DNA of 64,000 nucleotides from Branchiostoma floridae (GCF_000003815.2 NC_049997.1:1413376-1477375), one strand, 5' to 3'. Counted from the first letter of the stretch, positions 11,986 to 24,478 are shown. Notes: generated by a model not told the origin, from the sequence alone. Numbers and translations are program-made.

Positions 11986-13342
11986 TTTGGGCCCGCTGGT
12001 GGATTTTCCAGGAAACGAAGGAGTGCTTTTGTAGAAATTTAGACAGATGTACATAATGATATTATGCAAAGCAAGACTTACTTGGCACAATTGATGGGCA
12101 AAATTTGTTTTCTAAAATAGGTCTTTTATACACATTAAATCTAATTGAATTCTGGCAGGTGAAACGTTAACCATTACTGATCAAGCAAATAACATTAATT
12201 TGCATAATTAATGCAAAAGTGCTATCATTCTATAGTGGCAAGTGCCAGGGATCACATATTTACTTTTGGTTTATGTAAGTTAGTTAATTTGTACACTGCA
12301 ATTCAGAGTATGGAAATGCGTCAATAGTAATTAATGACAAAATGTAAACATTAAATTTTGCTGACAGGGCTCCAAACAAAAAAATTTATGTTTTTTTTTG
12401 TGTGAAGAAGACTACCATAGATAAAATAGATGATTTTGGTTGCAGCCTTATTTGTATAATCAATGAGACAAGATGAAACAATGAATCTAAAGCTGCTTAA
12501 AATATTTCATGGAGGTATGAGTTCTCTGATCTCTTGATGCAAACTGACAGAGGTTTATTACATATCTTTCAATTAAACATATTATATTTTGCCATTGCTG
12601 GAAGCTCAAGAATTCTTTGCTTTCTGTTTTTCAAATTTAGACAAAAATTAAATAATGCATGCACTGTTCCTTAACAGTTTCATGTACTTATGCTGTAGCC
12701 CAAGTCTTAGTGATATGTAGATTTACTACAGTATAAGCATGTTTGATCACGAAAACATCATATTCATGATATTGAAGCAAGCAAAAATTTTTCAATTAGC
12801 AAAAATTTTTCAATTAACATATAGCAACATACATTACCGACAGGACACAAAATAGAATTGAGTTTCAATTGGACAACACGTACTGTGGTACAAATTGGTT
12901 CTCTAAATAATGTCTACAAAGGTGAAAATTTTTTCCCTCTACATTTGACTTCCCCAGATTCACAGTTCAGAATTTTTTCTTTCCTAAATTTATGATCCCA
13001 AATTACCTCCTGGCTCCTTGGACATCAAACAGGCTAAGAAATGAAATGGTGACTGTATAGCAGACTGAGTCAGAACATAAATTCAGGCCCAACTACGCAC
13101 TGTACTGAGCACTAGTGCCTACAAACCTTCAAATTTCATTATCATTTATTGGAGGGTTCACATTCAGGAGATGGCTTTGGATTTAAAAGCAACATATCTG
13201 CAAGTTATGTAAACATATGATGAAGTATATCCTTTTCTAGTTCTGGATTTTTACTGAAGAAAGTAACAAATAGACTTGCAAATTAAGGAAGACTTGTCTC
13301 AAATCTGCCTACTAAGATTTGCTTGTGGTTAGTAATACGTAC

Positions 13343-14677
13343 CTTGATTGATTGATTGACCTTGTAAAAGGGATGTCTTGTCCCAGCACTTTGAGGACCT
13401 TTAAATGACTTGGACTGGCTTCTCTTTCCATCTGCAGTTGCACCAACTATATCTGCAACAAACAACATATCAATCATTAGATAATACAAACAACACATAA
13501 GAAGTTGCAGTTTTCATACCCCAAACAACGGACAAGAAATACAAACAAGAAAAACACATTTCTCCATAAAGTAATTACAGTGTTTGCTGTTGACGTGTCT
13601 ACGGTATTGGCCAAATGTCAGACCAATCCATCAAAAGGATCCTGATTCATTGGTGCAAAGACAAAACCCCTGACAGGAACAAGTTCGTCAATGTATAAAA
13701 GACTCATCTTAACACTAGAAAGGCCGACATTTGCTTAAGAGCAAATACAGCATATTTCAGCCATACCCCTTCCCACGCAACATTGGACTGTTCCAAATCA
13801 CCCCTGCGCAAAAATGGAACATCCTCTTAACAGTACATTATCCCCCAAAGTGGACTGGTATTGTGAATTGACTCCAGGTAAAAACAGAGCTTGCTTCTAT
13901 TTTTCAGAAAATGACAATAATCACACCTTCCATTCAGAAAATTTTCATCATGACTGAAAATTGTTGAATGAATTCATGTAATGTCATTAACAATTTTCAG
14001 TACGATAACTAGGTGTAAGTTTAAAAAAGTATAAGCTCCTTGTGATGTGGGTACATTTATTATTGCAATGAACTTTTTTTATTCAAGTAGGGCATACGAT
14101 TTAATAATTATCAAGCAGGTGCAGGTACTGTAGGAGCGTTTGTTTTCTTCAAGCTGTAAAACTGTTAAACTGTTTTACTTTGTATGCAATCAACCATCGA
14201 GCCTATTCTTATTTTAGTTTAACAACTTCCTGCCAGACCCGGAAGATACGATTGAACCTTGTTCGAGGATTTATTTTCGTCTGTCTGGTCAGTCTGTTCA
14301 TACCCTGGCGCTGAGAGTGTTTTATTGGGCTGAAACTCTGGCAGTTTAAAGTTACTTACAATTTAAATGTTCAAAGTTTATGCCAAACAACAACAGCACT
14401 AGGAAATGTGGCCACTATAGACAGGTGGTCACTATAGAGAAAATGCTGATCTATTGACTAGGAGCCATACGTTACACATGATTTCAGTACACTGATCATT
14501 AATCATATAAACATTGCACAGGTAAGCCAATTGTTTAGATGTACAATTAAGTTCAAATAATTCTGAAGAGAAATATTGATGAGAAAATAATCATTCTCGC
14601 CACTGTCTAACTTATAATTACGTATCAAAACTAAACGCAGATTTTCTAACTAACGCACCTTTCGCCGACTTCATCAT
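13343..14677 (-). CDS. 5' end of an unrecognised minus-strand gene, two exons
   Basis: Exon 1 (14659-14677) reads MMKSAK plus one nucleotide and ends AAAG/GTGCGT. Exon 2 (13343-13452) begins after GTTTGTTGCAG with the two nucleotides needed to complete an aspartate codon. It encodes DIVGATADGKRSQSKS followed by FKGPQSAGTRHPFYKVNQSIK and ends AAG/GTACGT in phase 0. Matching phases and consensus sites at both junctions support a real gene. The peptide is basic, serine-rich and probably disordered, and I do not recognise it. A 30-nt block at 12082-12111 (KTNFAHQLCQ, CTATTTTAG acceptor, CAA/GTAAGT donor) is in phase and may be exon 3. The remainder should lie to the left, possibly ending with the exon at 8972-9177. 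The 158-bp array sits in the presumed next intron. Confidence 0.55.
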
Positions 14678-14944
14678 AGGACCGCCGGCTATCAATCAAA
14701 CACGGCTGTTGATTAGACTTAGAGTTTCAAACAGTCATGTGCTGTGTGCCAGTTGACAGCGAACTTCATGCTACGTGATGTTTTACATTGCTTGGATCTT
14801 CTTTCCTACAGCGGTGCTTCTACAAAATATTTAGACTGTAACACTGAGTTTTATAGAATAGAATTTGACGCAGAACAGCGTTTTTTGCTGGGTATTTTTT
14901 TTGAAACATGTCCGTGGGAATATCAGCGAGGCGGCGACGTAGGG

Positions 14945-16115
14945 ATATCAGACCGTCAACAAAAGTCGCACGGCGGCTAACGGCGCAATGAAGATACTAG
15001 CGCTATAAATAAGCGCTTCAACTAAGGATGGCAACCCGTACAATATTTTTGTATACTGTTGAGCTAAGTAAAGTTTGTTGTTTATGAGGTTTTAGTTGTC
15101 TTTGAAGCTTTGACCCGAAATATTTTAAAGTCAAACTGCTGAAGAGAAGTAAGTGACTGCTACGATTATCGTAGATATGGCCCTAAAAAAACTGATAAAA
15201 GAAGCCTTCTCAATAGCCTAAAATGCAAGAGCTTCCGGGGGGGCTTCGCCCACCTGGGTCCCCCCCACAGTGGCCCTGCCCCTGGACCCCGCCAGGGACA
15301 TTCGGCGGCCCCCGGACCCCTGTCCGACGCTTTGAAAAAATCCTGGCGAGAAGTCTGTACGGTGAGTCTTCAAGTTAACGTATTGTGTGGTCCCGCTTAT
15401 GAATATTAATTAGCCTTCGCTTTCCTCTTCGCTGATTGGCTGAACCATTAATTGAATTAACCCTTCCTGCCGGCTAGACGCAGGTGCAGATGTCGGCTCT
15501 GTGGGGTGAACGTCCGAAAGGTCACGGCATGGAGAACGAAAGAAAACCAATTTCCCCTGAAAAAAAGTGTTGTAATTAAGCCTTTTACAGTACTTTATGC
15601 CAAAAATTTTACTTGGATCATTTTACCAACTATATTATGCCTATCTATACCAAATGTTACTCATACCAGGGTACAGGGGTGCAAAATATACCGTTATAAG
15701 ACCGTCAACAACAGTCGCACGGAGCTAACAGCGCAGCGAAAATACCATCGCTAGCGTTTCAACTTCGGATAACAAGTTATAAGTACTGTTGAACTCAGTA
15801 ACGTTAAAGTTTGTTTTTAGTTGCCTTTGACGGTTTGACCTGAAACAGTGTTACGCTAAACACCTGAAGAGAAGTTAAGTGACTGCTGCGATTATCATAG
15901 ATATGCCCCTAAGAACTGATACAATATAAAGCCTTCTGAATAGTCTAAAATGCGAGAGCCTTAGGCGGGCTTTGCTCCCCCTGGCGGGAACACTGCTATA
16001 TACGGGATCATGAGGCCCCGCTTATGAATATTAATTAGCCTTTGGCCTCCTCTTCGCTGATTGGCTAGGTCTTTGATTCAATTAACTCTCCGGCTGACGC
16101 TGAAGATTTTGGCTC
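14945..16115. repeat. Imperfect tandem duplication (about 560 and 430 bp)
   Basis: The left block (about 14945-15505) and right block (about 15690-16115) share GACCGTCAACAA.AGTCGCACGG, the stretch around GAAGAGAAGT.AAGTGACTGC, and CCGCTTATGAATATTAATTAGCC followed by an inverted CCAAT box (CGCTGATTGGCT) at about 15430 and 16056. The left block has an extra GC-rich insert at 15230-15345 (CCCGGACCCCTGTCC type) that is shortened in the right block. The blocks lie upstream of the gene at 13343-14677 and may have promoter content. Confidence 0.7.
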
Positions 16116-16163
16116 CTGTGCCTATGTATGGAAACCAAATGGGCTGAAATTGGGTATAAAGGT

Positions 16164-16405
16164 NNNNNNNNNNNNNNNNNNNNNNNNNNNNNNNNNNNNN
16201 NNNNNNNNNNNNNNNNNNNNNNNNNNNNNNNNNNNNNNNNNNNNNNNNNNNNNNNNNNNNNNNNNNNNNNNNNNNNNNNNNNNNNNNNNNNNNNNNNNNN
16301 NNNNNNNNNNNNNNNNNNNNNNNNNNNNNNNNNNNNNNNNNNNNNNNNNNNNNNNNNNNNNNNNNNNNNNNNNNNNNNNNNNNNNNNNNNNNNNNNNNNN
16401 NNNNN
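16164..16405. other. Assembly gap (N)
   Basis: 242 unspecified bases. Open frames drawn across it are meaningless. Confidence 1.
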
Positions 16406-16689
16406 AAAGGAAAAGCAATATATTGCAATCCCATACTATGTATGGATTGCAATATAATCACAGCATAATTGAATTTACTTTTATCCAAGAATATGTGAAT
16501 ATGGAATCAGCCTTGAGAAATTTCCTTTTAGTTTTACCGGTGTGTGACTGTATGGCCATCAGGGAGCCAAATTATTCAACTCATACAAGTGAAGTATAAG
16601 CAATGCATAGTAGATCATCAAGGAAACCTTACAAAATAGCTGCAAAATGTACCTGTTTTGGTGTGGAGAATGGAGATAGTTTACATGAT

Positions 16690-17022
16690 CAGGGCTCGTA
16701 ATACTTTTTTCTAAGTACCCGCACTGGTAACATTGAAAATTACCTGCACCAGACAAATTTTACCTGCACCACTCTGAATTTAGGAAGTATGGATCATACT
16801 AAAATTGTTCAGGAACCATTGCTATTTTTTCTTTTATACTTTATAGGTGATAACAGTCACTGAAGCTAAAGACAATCCATATACATCTACATTATAGGAC
16901 ATTAATATAAAACCCAGTACATGGACCAGTGCAGGTTAGGTGCAGGTAGACACCAGAAACACCTGCACAGCTCCAATTTTACCTGTGCTATCATGCATAT
17001 GCAGGTGGTATTTCGAGCCCTG
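16690..17022. mobile_element. MITE, CAGGG-ended family, copy 1
   Basis: 333 bp with terminal inverted repeats (CAGGGCTCGTAATAC / GTATTTCGAGCCCTG), flanked by a perfect 5-bp direct repeat ATGAT. The interior is rich in ACCTGCA repeats. hAT-like ends with a 5-bp target duplication suggest a hAT5-type non-autonomous element. Confidence 0.85.
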
Positions 17023-17027
17023 ATGAT

Positions 17028-18766
17028 GATTGACTTTGATAGATGATCATCATGCAAATGATCATGATAAAAGTTCCATGTAATAAATGAAGAAATACAA
17101 TAGACCCAAAGCCTTCCATGATAGGACTATTCAAAGATATGACATTTATAATTTAGAAAGAGAGGAACACTAAAAAAGATAAAGTTGCTCGCACATCTGA
17201 GCAGATGCATAGGGGTGGCACCCATCTCCATTTCTGTAGCCCTTGGGTCACTACAGCAGGGGGCTGGTCCACTGGTAGTGATGTACTCTTTACCACATGC
17301 TGAGTGCTATCAGAGAAAGCAGCTGCGATGATGTACCATTTTAAAACTAGAATTAAAGTCAAGATGGTATGACTCAGCCGGGGATCAAACTCACAGTCAC
17401 AGTCACAACCTACCGAATGCAAGGTGAACACACTACCCACTTGGTCATTGCACCGGTCACTAAGTAATTACTAATAGATATGAATTATGAAAATTTCTAT
17501 AATCAACTAAGAAACTCTGTAATTCAAGTGTTTTCTAATTACAAAACATAAAACTTATGTATCTAAGGGTAGGTGCAACATTAACAGATATTTATGTAAA
17601 AAAAGGCTCCAATTTGCATAAGTTATGCAAAAATGCCATAATGCTTTAGAGTTTAATGATGGTGACATGACAAACTTGTACATGAGTAAATTAGTTAAAT
17701 GTGAATGTCACAATGTACATGAAGTGTGTAAATGTGAAATACATTTGCATGAGGCCAAGTTGATTTGATTGAATAGTAAATAAAAGGATGAAATTTGCAC
17801 GCGCATAAATCTTTGTCCGTTTCCAACAAAGAATTTGACCATACTGTAAATCATTCAAAGCAGCTGTAAAATGAGCACATGTATGTTGTAGATTGAAAAA
17901 ATAACCAAAAACAGATATACAGAGACTACATGCATGCCAGCCCCGCGGATTGATGGACTAATACAGTAGCAGATATTGGGCAGATGGAGTATGCTAGGGG
18001 AGTCGGCCGGTCAAAGGAGAAAGAGACTAAATTCTACATTAGCGGAGCTTCCAAGGGTCCAAGGTGACAGATGCAAAAAAAGGACTGGCTCGCTAAAGTA
18101 GACTGCATTTAACTTAGCTTTTTGCAAGTCCTTGCTTTTTGTGTGTTTGCAGACCCTTAGAAATTTATATTCAAACAAGTAACGTTGAATAGATTCAGTT
18201 TATTTTGCTTGTAGGTGGCTTGACAATGCATTTAGTTACGTTACACGCTTTCAGCGTAATGGGTGTAATTTGTCTATATTCCGCTTGAGGGTTACATGAC
18301 AAGCTGTTTTTTTGTGGGGCTTTGAGTGGGGAGGGATCTTGGCGGCCTGACGTGATAGCCAGACCAGCTAGACAGGCCAGGGGTACAGCTCAGCTCTTTC
18401 ATCAAACCCGAGGGAGCAGGTTTCTAAACAAGGTCAATACACTAAAAAAAACGTTAGCTAGTAGTGCCCTACAAATGGATGGATAGCAGCATAATTTAGC
18501 TGGCCTATTCTTATTGAGAATAATTTAATGTTACGTAACAAGTCACGGTGTTGGATTTGTAAAAGACCATCTTGAATTTGCTTCAGTCTGTGCTCTGATT
18601 GGTCATTTCTCCCTAACGTTACCAGTACTTCTGACCAATGGGTATCGGGCAGCAGCAGCAAATATGCAAATAGTATACATGTACTGTGCTTGTCTGTCTG
18701 TCTGTCTGTCTGTTTGTTCGTTTGTTTGTTTTGCAATTTCTATGCTATTCGTATGCAAGTACATTC
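17028..18766. other. Non-coding stretch with an isolated transposon end
   Basis: No supported gene. CCTGACGTGATAGCCAGACC at about 18348, followed by TAGACAGGCCAGG, matches the outer arm of the foldback element at 33066-34075 and is a solitary arm. A (GTCT)n-(GTTT)n run lies at 18690-18730. Confidence 0.6.
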
Positions 18767-18960
18767 GAGCGATCGCTGTTGTTGTTTATATCCGGGGTAT
18801 TGGACGGTTGTTGCCAGCTACCAGGACGTCAGTAGATTAGATCAAAAATTGATATTCAAATTAGCGGCTCAAATTACTGGTTAATATGTAAATCAATATT
18901 TTGTCAAACACCTGCTTTTTGCCTACTACTGCGTCACCGTGACATCATCACGATCGCTCG
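18767..18960. mobile_element. MITE with CGAGCGATCG ends, copy 1
   Basis: A 194-bp element with inverted ends CGAGCGATCG / CGATCGCTCG. A second copy with about 90 percent visible identity lies at 28058-28240. Confidence 0.8.
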
Positions 18961-19420
18961 TATTGGCCACACGACCTTATAATGTCTTCATACTGTTGGC
19001 AATTCAAGTTCATAATAAACTTTTCAATTGATATCTATACAGCATTTCCGCATAATGATCGTGTTAGTGAGACCCTGATTTGCATGATCTCTCTCTCTCT
19101 CTCTGGTAATGTTCACCTTTAGTATTACCATTAATTAGCTTCCAACTCCCGCAAAAATGAAATTCCCATCATTTACCACTATAGTATTATCATGTATATT
19201 ATCGTGGTAAAAAACGCACAATTAAGAATTTCCCTAAACTAATTTTTCCAGATTATTGTAGGAGACTGAGCCAGGACATGTGATAAGCTGCATTACTGAA
19301 GTCCGATCAGTTTTTCTTTTTTTGTTGCTGGTGCAGAGTGAGGTAACGTTATACGCGGTCGTCAGGGTCATGAGATTTGCAGTGTGTTGATGAAAAGTTT
19401 CTGTAGCCTACTTTCCCATT

Positions 19421-19938
19421 AAAGGGACATAATGTAAAATCAAAGTCACTGTTTTCGGTCATTTCTCTACATAATGAGTTGAGTCTACCTTATTACACTG
19501 CACAGCAATATTTGCAACGTATGACTATGACTTTGTTGAGCCGTGAGGATCACGGTCTTGAAATATGCGCACTTCCCTCCGCCGCTTGAGTTGTCCGCCA
19601 TTTTATTCAACTCGCCGGCGAGCCAAAGTGCGCTTTAGAACGCGTTCGGTGGTTCGCTCGAATCATTACTGAAGTTTGTTGAAAGTCCCCGCTAAGCTCC
19701 GAAGATCTTCGACCGCAACGGTCGATTCGGAAATCTACGGTCGGCTTACTTCCGGTAGGCTACCCGGAAGTAAGTGAATTTGGCCGCGGCTTACTTTGCT
19801 GTTGTTAATAAGCACTAGAAATGTGATAGAATGGCGCAGATAAGTTATAAATAAGTTGCAAATGTCAATCTGAATGGAGATTTTTAAGTTCAGAACATTT
19901 GAAATTTTGGCGCCATATTTCTACATTATGTCCCTTTA
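19421..19938. mobile_element. MITE with AAAGGGACATAATGTA ends
   Basis: Sixteen-bp inverted repeats AAAGGGACATAATGTA / TACATTATGTCCCTTT bound a roughly 517-bp element. The interior at 19590-19790 is CpG-rich and contains the inverted pair CTTACTTCCGGTAG / CTACCCGGAAGTAAG. A TA dinucleotide flanks both ends, so a Tc1/mariner-type origin is possible. Confidence 0.75.
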
Positions 19939-20986
19939 TTTAAAGCATGATCTGCCACAGGTATAAGCAGGTGGGAGTCCCATGATCAGGAAAAACTAAT
20001 GCTGCTTGCACTAACTGTACGTAAATAGACATTGCTGTGATCAGCATCAAGTAAGTTATCTATATTCCCAAGTTCATTCACGAGTGGGAGGGAGTACCTG
20101 ACAAAGTTTTGTGGGCTTATCTGCATGTCTACATCTCTCTCTATTGACGCACTTTTACGCCACAAGGGCGTTGTCTGTGAGCTTTTTTGCCTTGCCGCCA
20201 GGCAAGGCTTTACGCCAGCTTTTTTCCATGGATCAATGGACGGACCTTTTAACCCAGCCCTTCCAAAGCCCCTTCCAAAGGCCCTTCCAAATCGCCTTTC
20301 TCATGGACAAGTTTGACGGCTCAGGCAGACAATGGTACATCCCTGTTGAATTTTAAACCGTCCATTTTACGTATTTGTTTCTGTTTGCGGTCGGTTCTAA
20401 AAGCATTTAATATTTGGTTACATTGAATAAATGAAGCGTTTGTATGGTAAAATTCCAAATTCATTTGGAGTGACATAAAATCAAGTGCATTATCTCGCAA
20501 CAAGAATTGCATTAGCTATTCATAAAGATGAAACAATTTCCAAATCAGGCTAATAAATTGTATGTGAATATATAAGTAGCCATGACGTCATCAAAACGTT
20601 GGAGAGGCCTTCCGAGACCGCAGCAAAACGCTAACGTGAGTTTAGGAGAGCGCCAGCTCAAAACGTCACACGAGAAGTCGCAATAGATAATATTTAGGAT
20701 CATTTTGTTATATCGCTGTGGCTATTGACACACTGAGTGTGCCTATAGCCTAAACAGGCTATTGACACACCGAGATTCCAGCCAGCCAATCAGAGCTTGT
20801 AACATGCCTTTCCCGACATTATTTTGCCAGGCTCTCGTCTCATTACAAACTTTTCACATAAGTAACAGTTGTTTAGACATTTTTCGGAGGATTAGACATT
20901 AGAATCTTTGAATCTTGGAATGAACGGACGTATTCAAGTTATGCCTTAGATTTGGATACCTGTTAATACGAGTCGGTACTGTGAAT
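19939..20986. other. Non-coding stretch
   Basis: No gene supported. Contains the hairpin GCCTTGCC-GCCA-GGCAAGGC near 20190-20210 and duplicated words such as CCCTTCCAAAG near 20260-20290. Confidence 0.55.
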
Positions 20987-21070
20987 GTTAGCATGGCGTA
21001 GTGGTTAGCGTGATTAGTCGCCACACTGCCGACCCCGGTTCGAACCCGCCTAGTGAAAGTTTTTTTTTTT
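20987..21070 (+). tRNA. tRNA-like sequence, degenerate, with Pol III terminator
   Basis: It has an A-box (TGGCGTAGTGG, 20994-21004), a B-box (GGTTCGAACCC, 21037-21047) at tRNA spacing, and a T10 run at 21060. The D stem pairs (GCGT/GCGT with wobbles), but the T stem has only three of five pairs and the anticodon and acceptor stems do not close. It is more likely a tRNA pseudogene or SINE head than a working tRNA. Confidence 0.4.
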
Positions 21071-22335
21071 CAATTGTCCTTTTACCTTTTTATAACATCC
21101 ATTTGATATAAGAATATTTTCGTCATGCGACCAGAACCATGAAAACCCACCTTTGGGACTTTTTGGTCTGCATTTTCAAGAGTGCATGTTTAGGTAACAG
21201 TTACGTTTATTTTTTTCAGCCGCAGAATCCACCCGCTACGTTCTTATTTTGGACGGTACACTTATTATTTCTTTTAAATTGGACCAGGGACCCCTGAAAT
21301 AATAAAATGTGGGGTTTTCCAAGGATAAAAGCTCCTTGGGTTTTCTAACCATAATTCTGCGGTATTTTTGCTCAAAATTCACGCCGTCGAAGCATATATT
21401 TCCGCGCCGCTATGTCATCCAAACATATCGGTTGATCTCGCTATGACGCTACAAAGTTCTTTCAAAATAATGAAAGTAAAACAACAACTATAACTTCGCT
21501 TCACTTGTGATATCAGTTTTGAGGCCGCAAATTCTCCCTAACGGCAGGAATTCGTCGGCAAACACAGCTGAAAACGTGTTCCAACATGGTCACATGCGGT
21601 GTTTGCATGGTACTAAATATAGTTAGCTCATTTGCATACTTGTGACTGGCTACATGCGGCCTATACCGTAAACACGTGAAAAAGATCGTATTTTGGGTTG
21701 ATGATGGGCACAGAATGCCATTTGTATTTTCAGAGTGTTGCCTTTCAAATATAATCGTAAGATTTTCTCATTTTCGTGGTTTCTAGTGTCAAAATTTTAA
21801 TAATACGTATTTAGCAGACAAGCAAATTATCCTTACTGCACGCCAAGGCACAGCATTTTGCCTTGCCGGGCTTGAAGTGCCGACCTACCTTTTCCTGACG
21901 ATATTCCTACCACGCGGCAAGGCACAGCTTTTTTAAAAAGATTTCTTGTTTCTATTCTTGTTTTGTTTCTTTTACCCATCGTTTTTTTTTTCTAATCGTT
22001 TTTTGCATTATGCCTAAGATTTCATCCATAAAATTTACTTGCTGTTGCCTTCCTGTTGTTTATGAAGTTTCTGCACACGGCAAAAGAATGTGAAGTCTGT
22101 CGACAATCTACGCTTAGATTCTGACAAGCATTTCTGTGTTCCTGCAGCATGATGAACTGAGTATAATGCAGGCCTGACCATTCCCGACCAGATGGCAATG
22201 ATGTGACAAAGGCATAGTGCAGGAGAAGTGAAAAGGGATGAATGAATTGTCATGCCTTTAAACTGTGACGAAGACCAATGTAATGATATGTGAATTATAA
22301 AAAACAATACCTCCAAGTAATGATGACAATACATT
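21071..22335. other. Non-coding stretch
   Basis: No supported gene. Two GC-rich words built on GGCAAGGCACAGC (about 21843 and 21915) echo the palindromic motif near 20195. Confidence 0.5.
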
Positions 22336-23844
22336 ACCATAGTCTGGGGGAAGTTGCCATTATACCTTTCCGTGGCTCCGAGGCCACGATGACGTCATAG
22401 CCCTGGACAGGTGAGGGCCCGTTTTCACCGCCTCAGGCGGTCAGCGGCCACCAGAGGCCGGGTCTTTCGCGCTAGATCGATGATGACGACCGACGGGCGT
22501 GTCCTGGTGCTAAAAGCCGGCGGTACTTTCTTGGTATAAAAAAAATACTAGTAGGTGTAAAAAACCCTGGCGCAATGCATTCCAATGGGACCCAGGGTTT
22601 TTTAAGGGCCCTTAAGAGCGGCGACGAGATGTGCGCCCGCCATGGGTCCCCAGCCATGCCCCTGGCCAAGGCGCCGGGGACAGGCACCATAGTCTGGGGG
22701 AAAGATGTCTCTTTCTCGCCATAAGTTGCCATTATACCTTTCCGTGGCTCCGAGGCCACGATGACGTCAAAGCCCTGGACAGGTGAGGGCCCGTTTTCAC
22801 CGCCTCAGGCGGTCAGCGGCCACCAGAGGCCGGGTCTTTCGCGCTAGATCGATGATGACGACCGACGGGCGTGTCCTGGTGCTAAAAGCCGGCGGTACTT
22901 TCTTGGTAAAAAAAAAATAGGTGTAAAAAACCCTGGCGCAATGCATTCCAATGGGACCCAGGGTTTTTTAAGGGCCCTTAAGAGCGGCGACGAGATGTGC
23001 GCCCGCCATATGGGTCCCCAGCCATGCCCCTGGCCAAGGCGCCGGGGACAGGCACCATAGTCTGGGGGAAAGATGTCTCTTTCTCGCCATAAGTTGCCAT
23101 TATACCTTTCCGTGGCTCCGAGGCCACGATGACGTCATAGCCCTGGACAGGTGAGGGCCCGTTTTCACCGCCTCAGGCGGTCAGCGGCCACCAGAGGCCG
23201 GGTCTTTCGCGCTAGATCGATGATGACGACCGACGGGCGTGTCCTGGTGCTAAAAGCCGGCGGTACTTTCTTGGTATAAAAAAAATAGGCGTAAAAAGCC
23301 ATGGCGCAATGCATTCCAATGGGACCCAGGGTTTTTTAAGGGCCCTTAAGAGCGGCGACGAGATGTGCGCCCGCCATGGGTCCCCAGCCATGCCCCTGGC
23401 CAAGGCGCCGGGGACAGGCACCATAGTCTGGGGGAAAGATGTCTCTTTCTCGCCATAAGTTGCCATTATACCTTTCCGTGGCTCCGAGGCCACGATGACA
23501 TCATAGCCCTGGACAGGTGAGGGCCCGTTTTCACCGCCTCAGGCGGTCAGCGGCCACCAGAGGCCGGGTCTTTCGCGCTAGATCGATGATGACGACCGAC
23601 GGGCGTGTCCTGGTGCTAAAAGCCGGCGGTACTTTCTTGGTATAAAAAAAATAGGTGTAAAAAACCCTGGCGCAATGCATTCCAATGGGACCCAGGGTTT
23701 TTTAAGGGCCCTTAAGAGCGGCGACGAGATGTGCGCCCGCCATGGGTCCCCAGCCATGCCCCTGGCCAAGGCGCCGGGGACAGGCACCATAGTCTGGGGG
23801 AAAGATGTCTCTTTCTCGCCATAAGTTGCCATTATACCTTTCCC
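22336..23844. repeat. 366-bp GC-rich tandem array, four units and a cut fifth
   Basis: ACCATAGTCTGGGGG recurs at 22336, 22686, 23054, 23420 and 23786 (spacing 350, 368, 366, 366). Units are nearly identical and contain several hairpins: CGTGGC-TCCGAG-GCCACG, CCGCCTCAGGCGG, and AAAAAACCCTGG / CCAGGGTTTTTT around a 22-nt loop, plus the CRE-like TGACGTCA in two units. A minus-strand open frame of 84-95 codons repeats in units 1, 3 and 4 (MASEPRKGIMATYGEKETS); unit 2 has a 2-bp insertion (CCATATGGG) that breaks it. The array runs into a gap. Confidence 0.95.
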
Positions 23845-23944
23845 NNNNNNNNNNNNNNNNNNNNNNNNNNNNNNNNNNNNNNNNNNNNNNNNNNNNNNNN
23901 NNNNNNNNNNNNNNNNNNNNNNNNNNNNNNNNNNNNNNNNNNNN
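23845..23944. other. Assembly gap (N), 100 bp
   Basis: Exactly 100 N directly inside the tandem array, so the copy number there is unknown. Confidence 1.
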
Positions 23945-24210
23945 AGTTTATAGAAAAAGGTGAGGCAGATGTTCCTCCTCCTTTCGGGGAGAGGGTGTTT
24001 TGGTGTTTGAGCATTTGTTTCACGCTGCTAGTCCGCAAGAAGTCATTATGGACCATTAAGGGTCACTCGGGCGCCCCTGCGCTGGACGGCCTCCAATGCC
24101 TGTATGCCTTTGTGGGTGCACGGCAGCGAGTCTCAGACGCTCGCACTATATTCCAGCGCTTTGTAGCAAGTGGCCTTGTCCCTAGTAGAACGGCGCTATT
24201 AGGCCAATTG

Positions 24211-24478
24211 TTATCTCCAAGCAGATCCTACGGTGCCATAAGATCAAAGCTGGCCAAGGAGTATAGCCGGTGAAAGGGAGTCAAACGGGCACCACATGCA
24301 CACTCGTAGGCCAGCTTCACTCCTCTGCCAGCTTTTGATACTATCTTATGCTACCTTAGGATCTGCTTGGAGATTAGTCAATAAACACTCCTAGCCTGCT
24401 ACACTCCTTTGCCAGCTTGTGATACTAGCTTATGCCAAATGTTGACAGATCTACTTGGAGATTTTACTGTTGAATTTG
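24211..24478. mobile_element. MITE with TCTCCAAGCAGATC ends, copy 1 (with extra tail)
   Basis: ATCTCCAAGCAGATCCTACGG at 24213 is inverted at 24355-24375 (GGATCTGCTTGGAGAT). The arms are about 65 bp and include AAAGCTGGCCAAGGAGTAT / CTCCTCTGCCAGCTTTTGAT. A second diverged right arm follows to 24478 (GATCTACTTGGAGAT). Confidence 0.8.

Larger units (their letters stand above)
9325..12530. mobile_element. Possible composite element bounded by inverted CATACCTCCATGAAATATT ends
   Basis: The sequence CTCATACCTCCATGAAATATT at about 9332 has its reverse complement (AATATTTCATGGAGGTATGAG) at about 12500. Related ends lie at about 10340 and 10862, and singly at about 47143 and 63300. They may be termini of separate copies of one family rather than of a single 3.2-kb element. 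Confidence 0.35.

Noticed and set aside
20140..20215. U5 snRNA-like signals (CACTTTTACGC, T6 run, GCCTTGCC-GGCAAGGC hairpin)
   Set aside because: The 5' half of U5 is absent and the loop-to-Sm-site spacing is wrong; likely chance.
22472..23832. 95-codon minus-strand frames in the 366-bp array as protein genes
   Set aside because: No similarity recognised, broken in unit 2, and the near-identity of units explains frame conservation. Kept only as a repeat and a finding.
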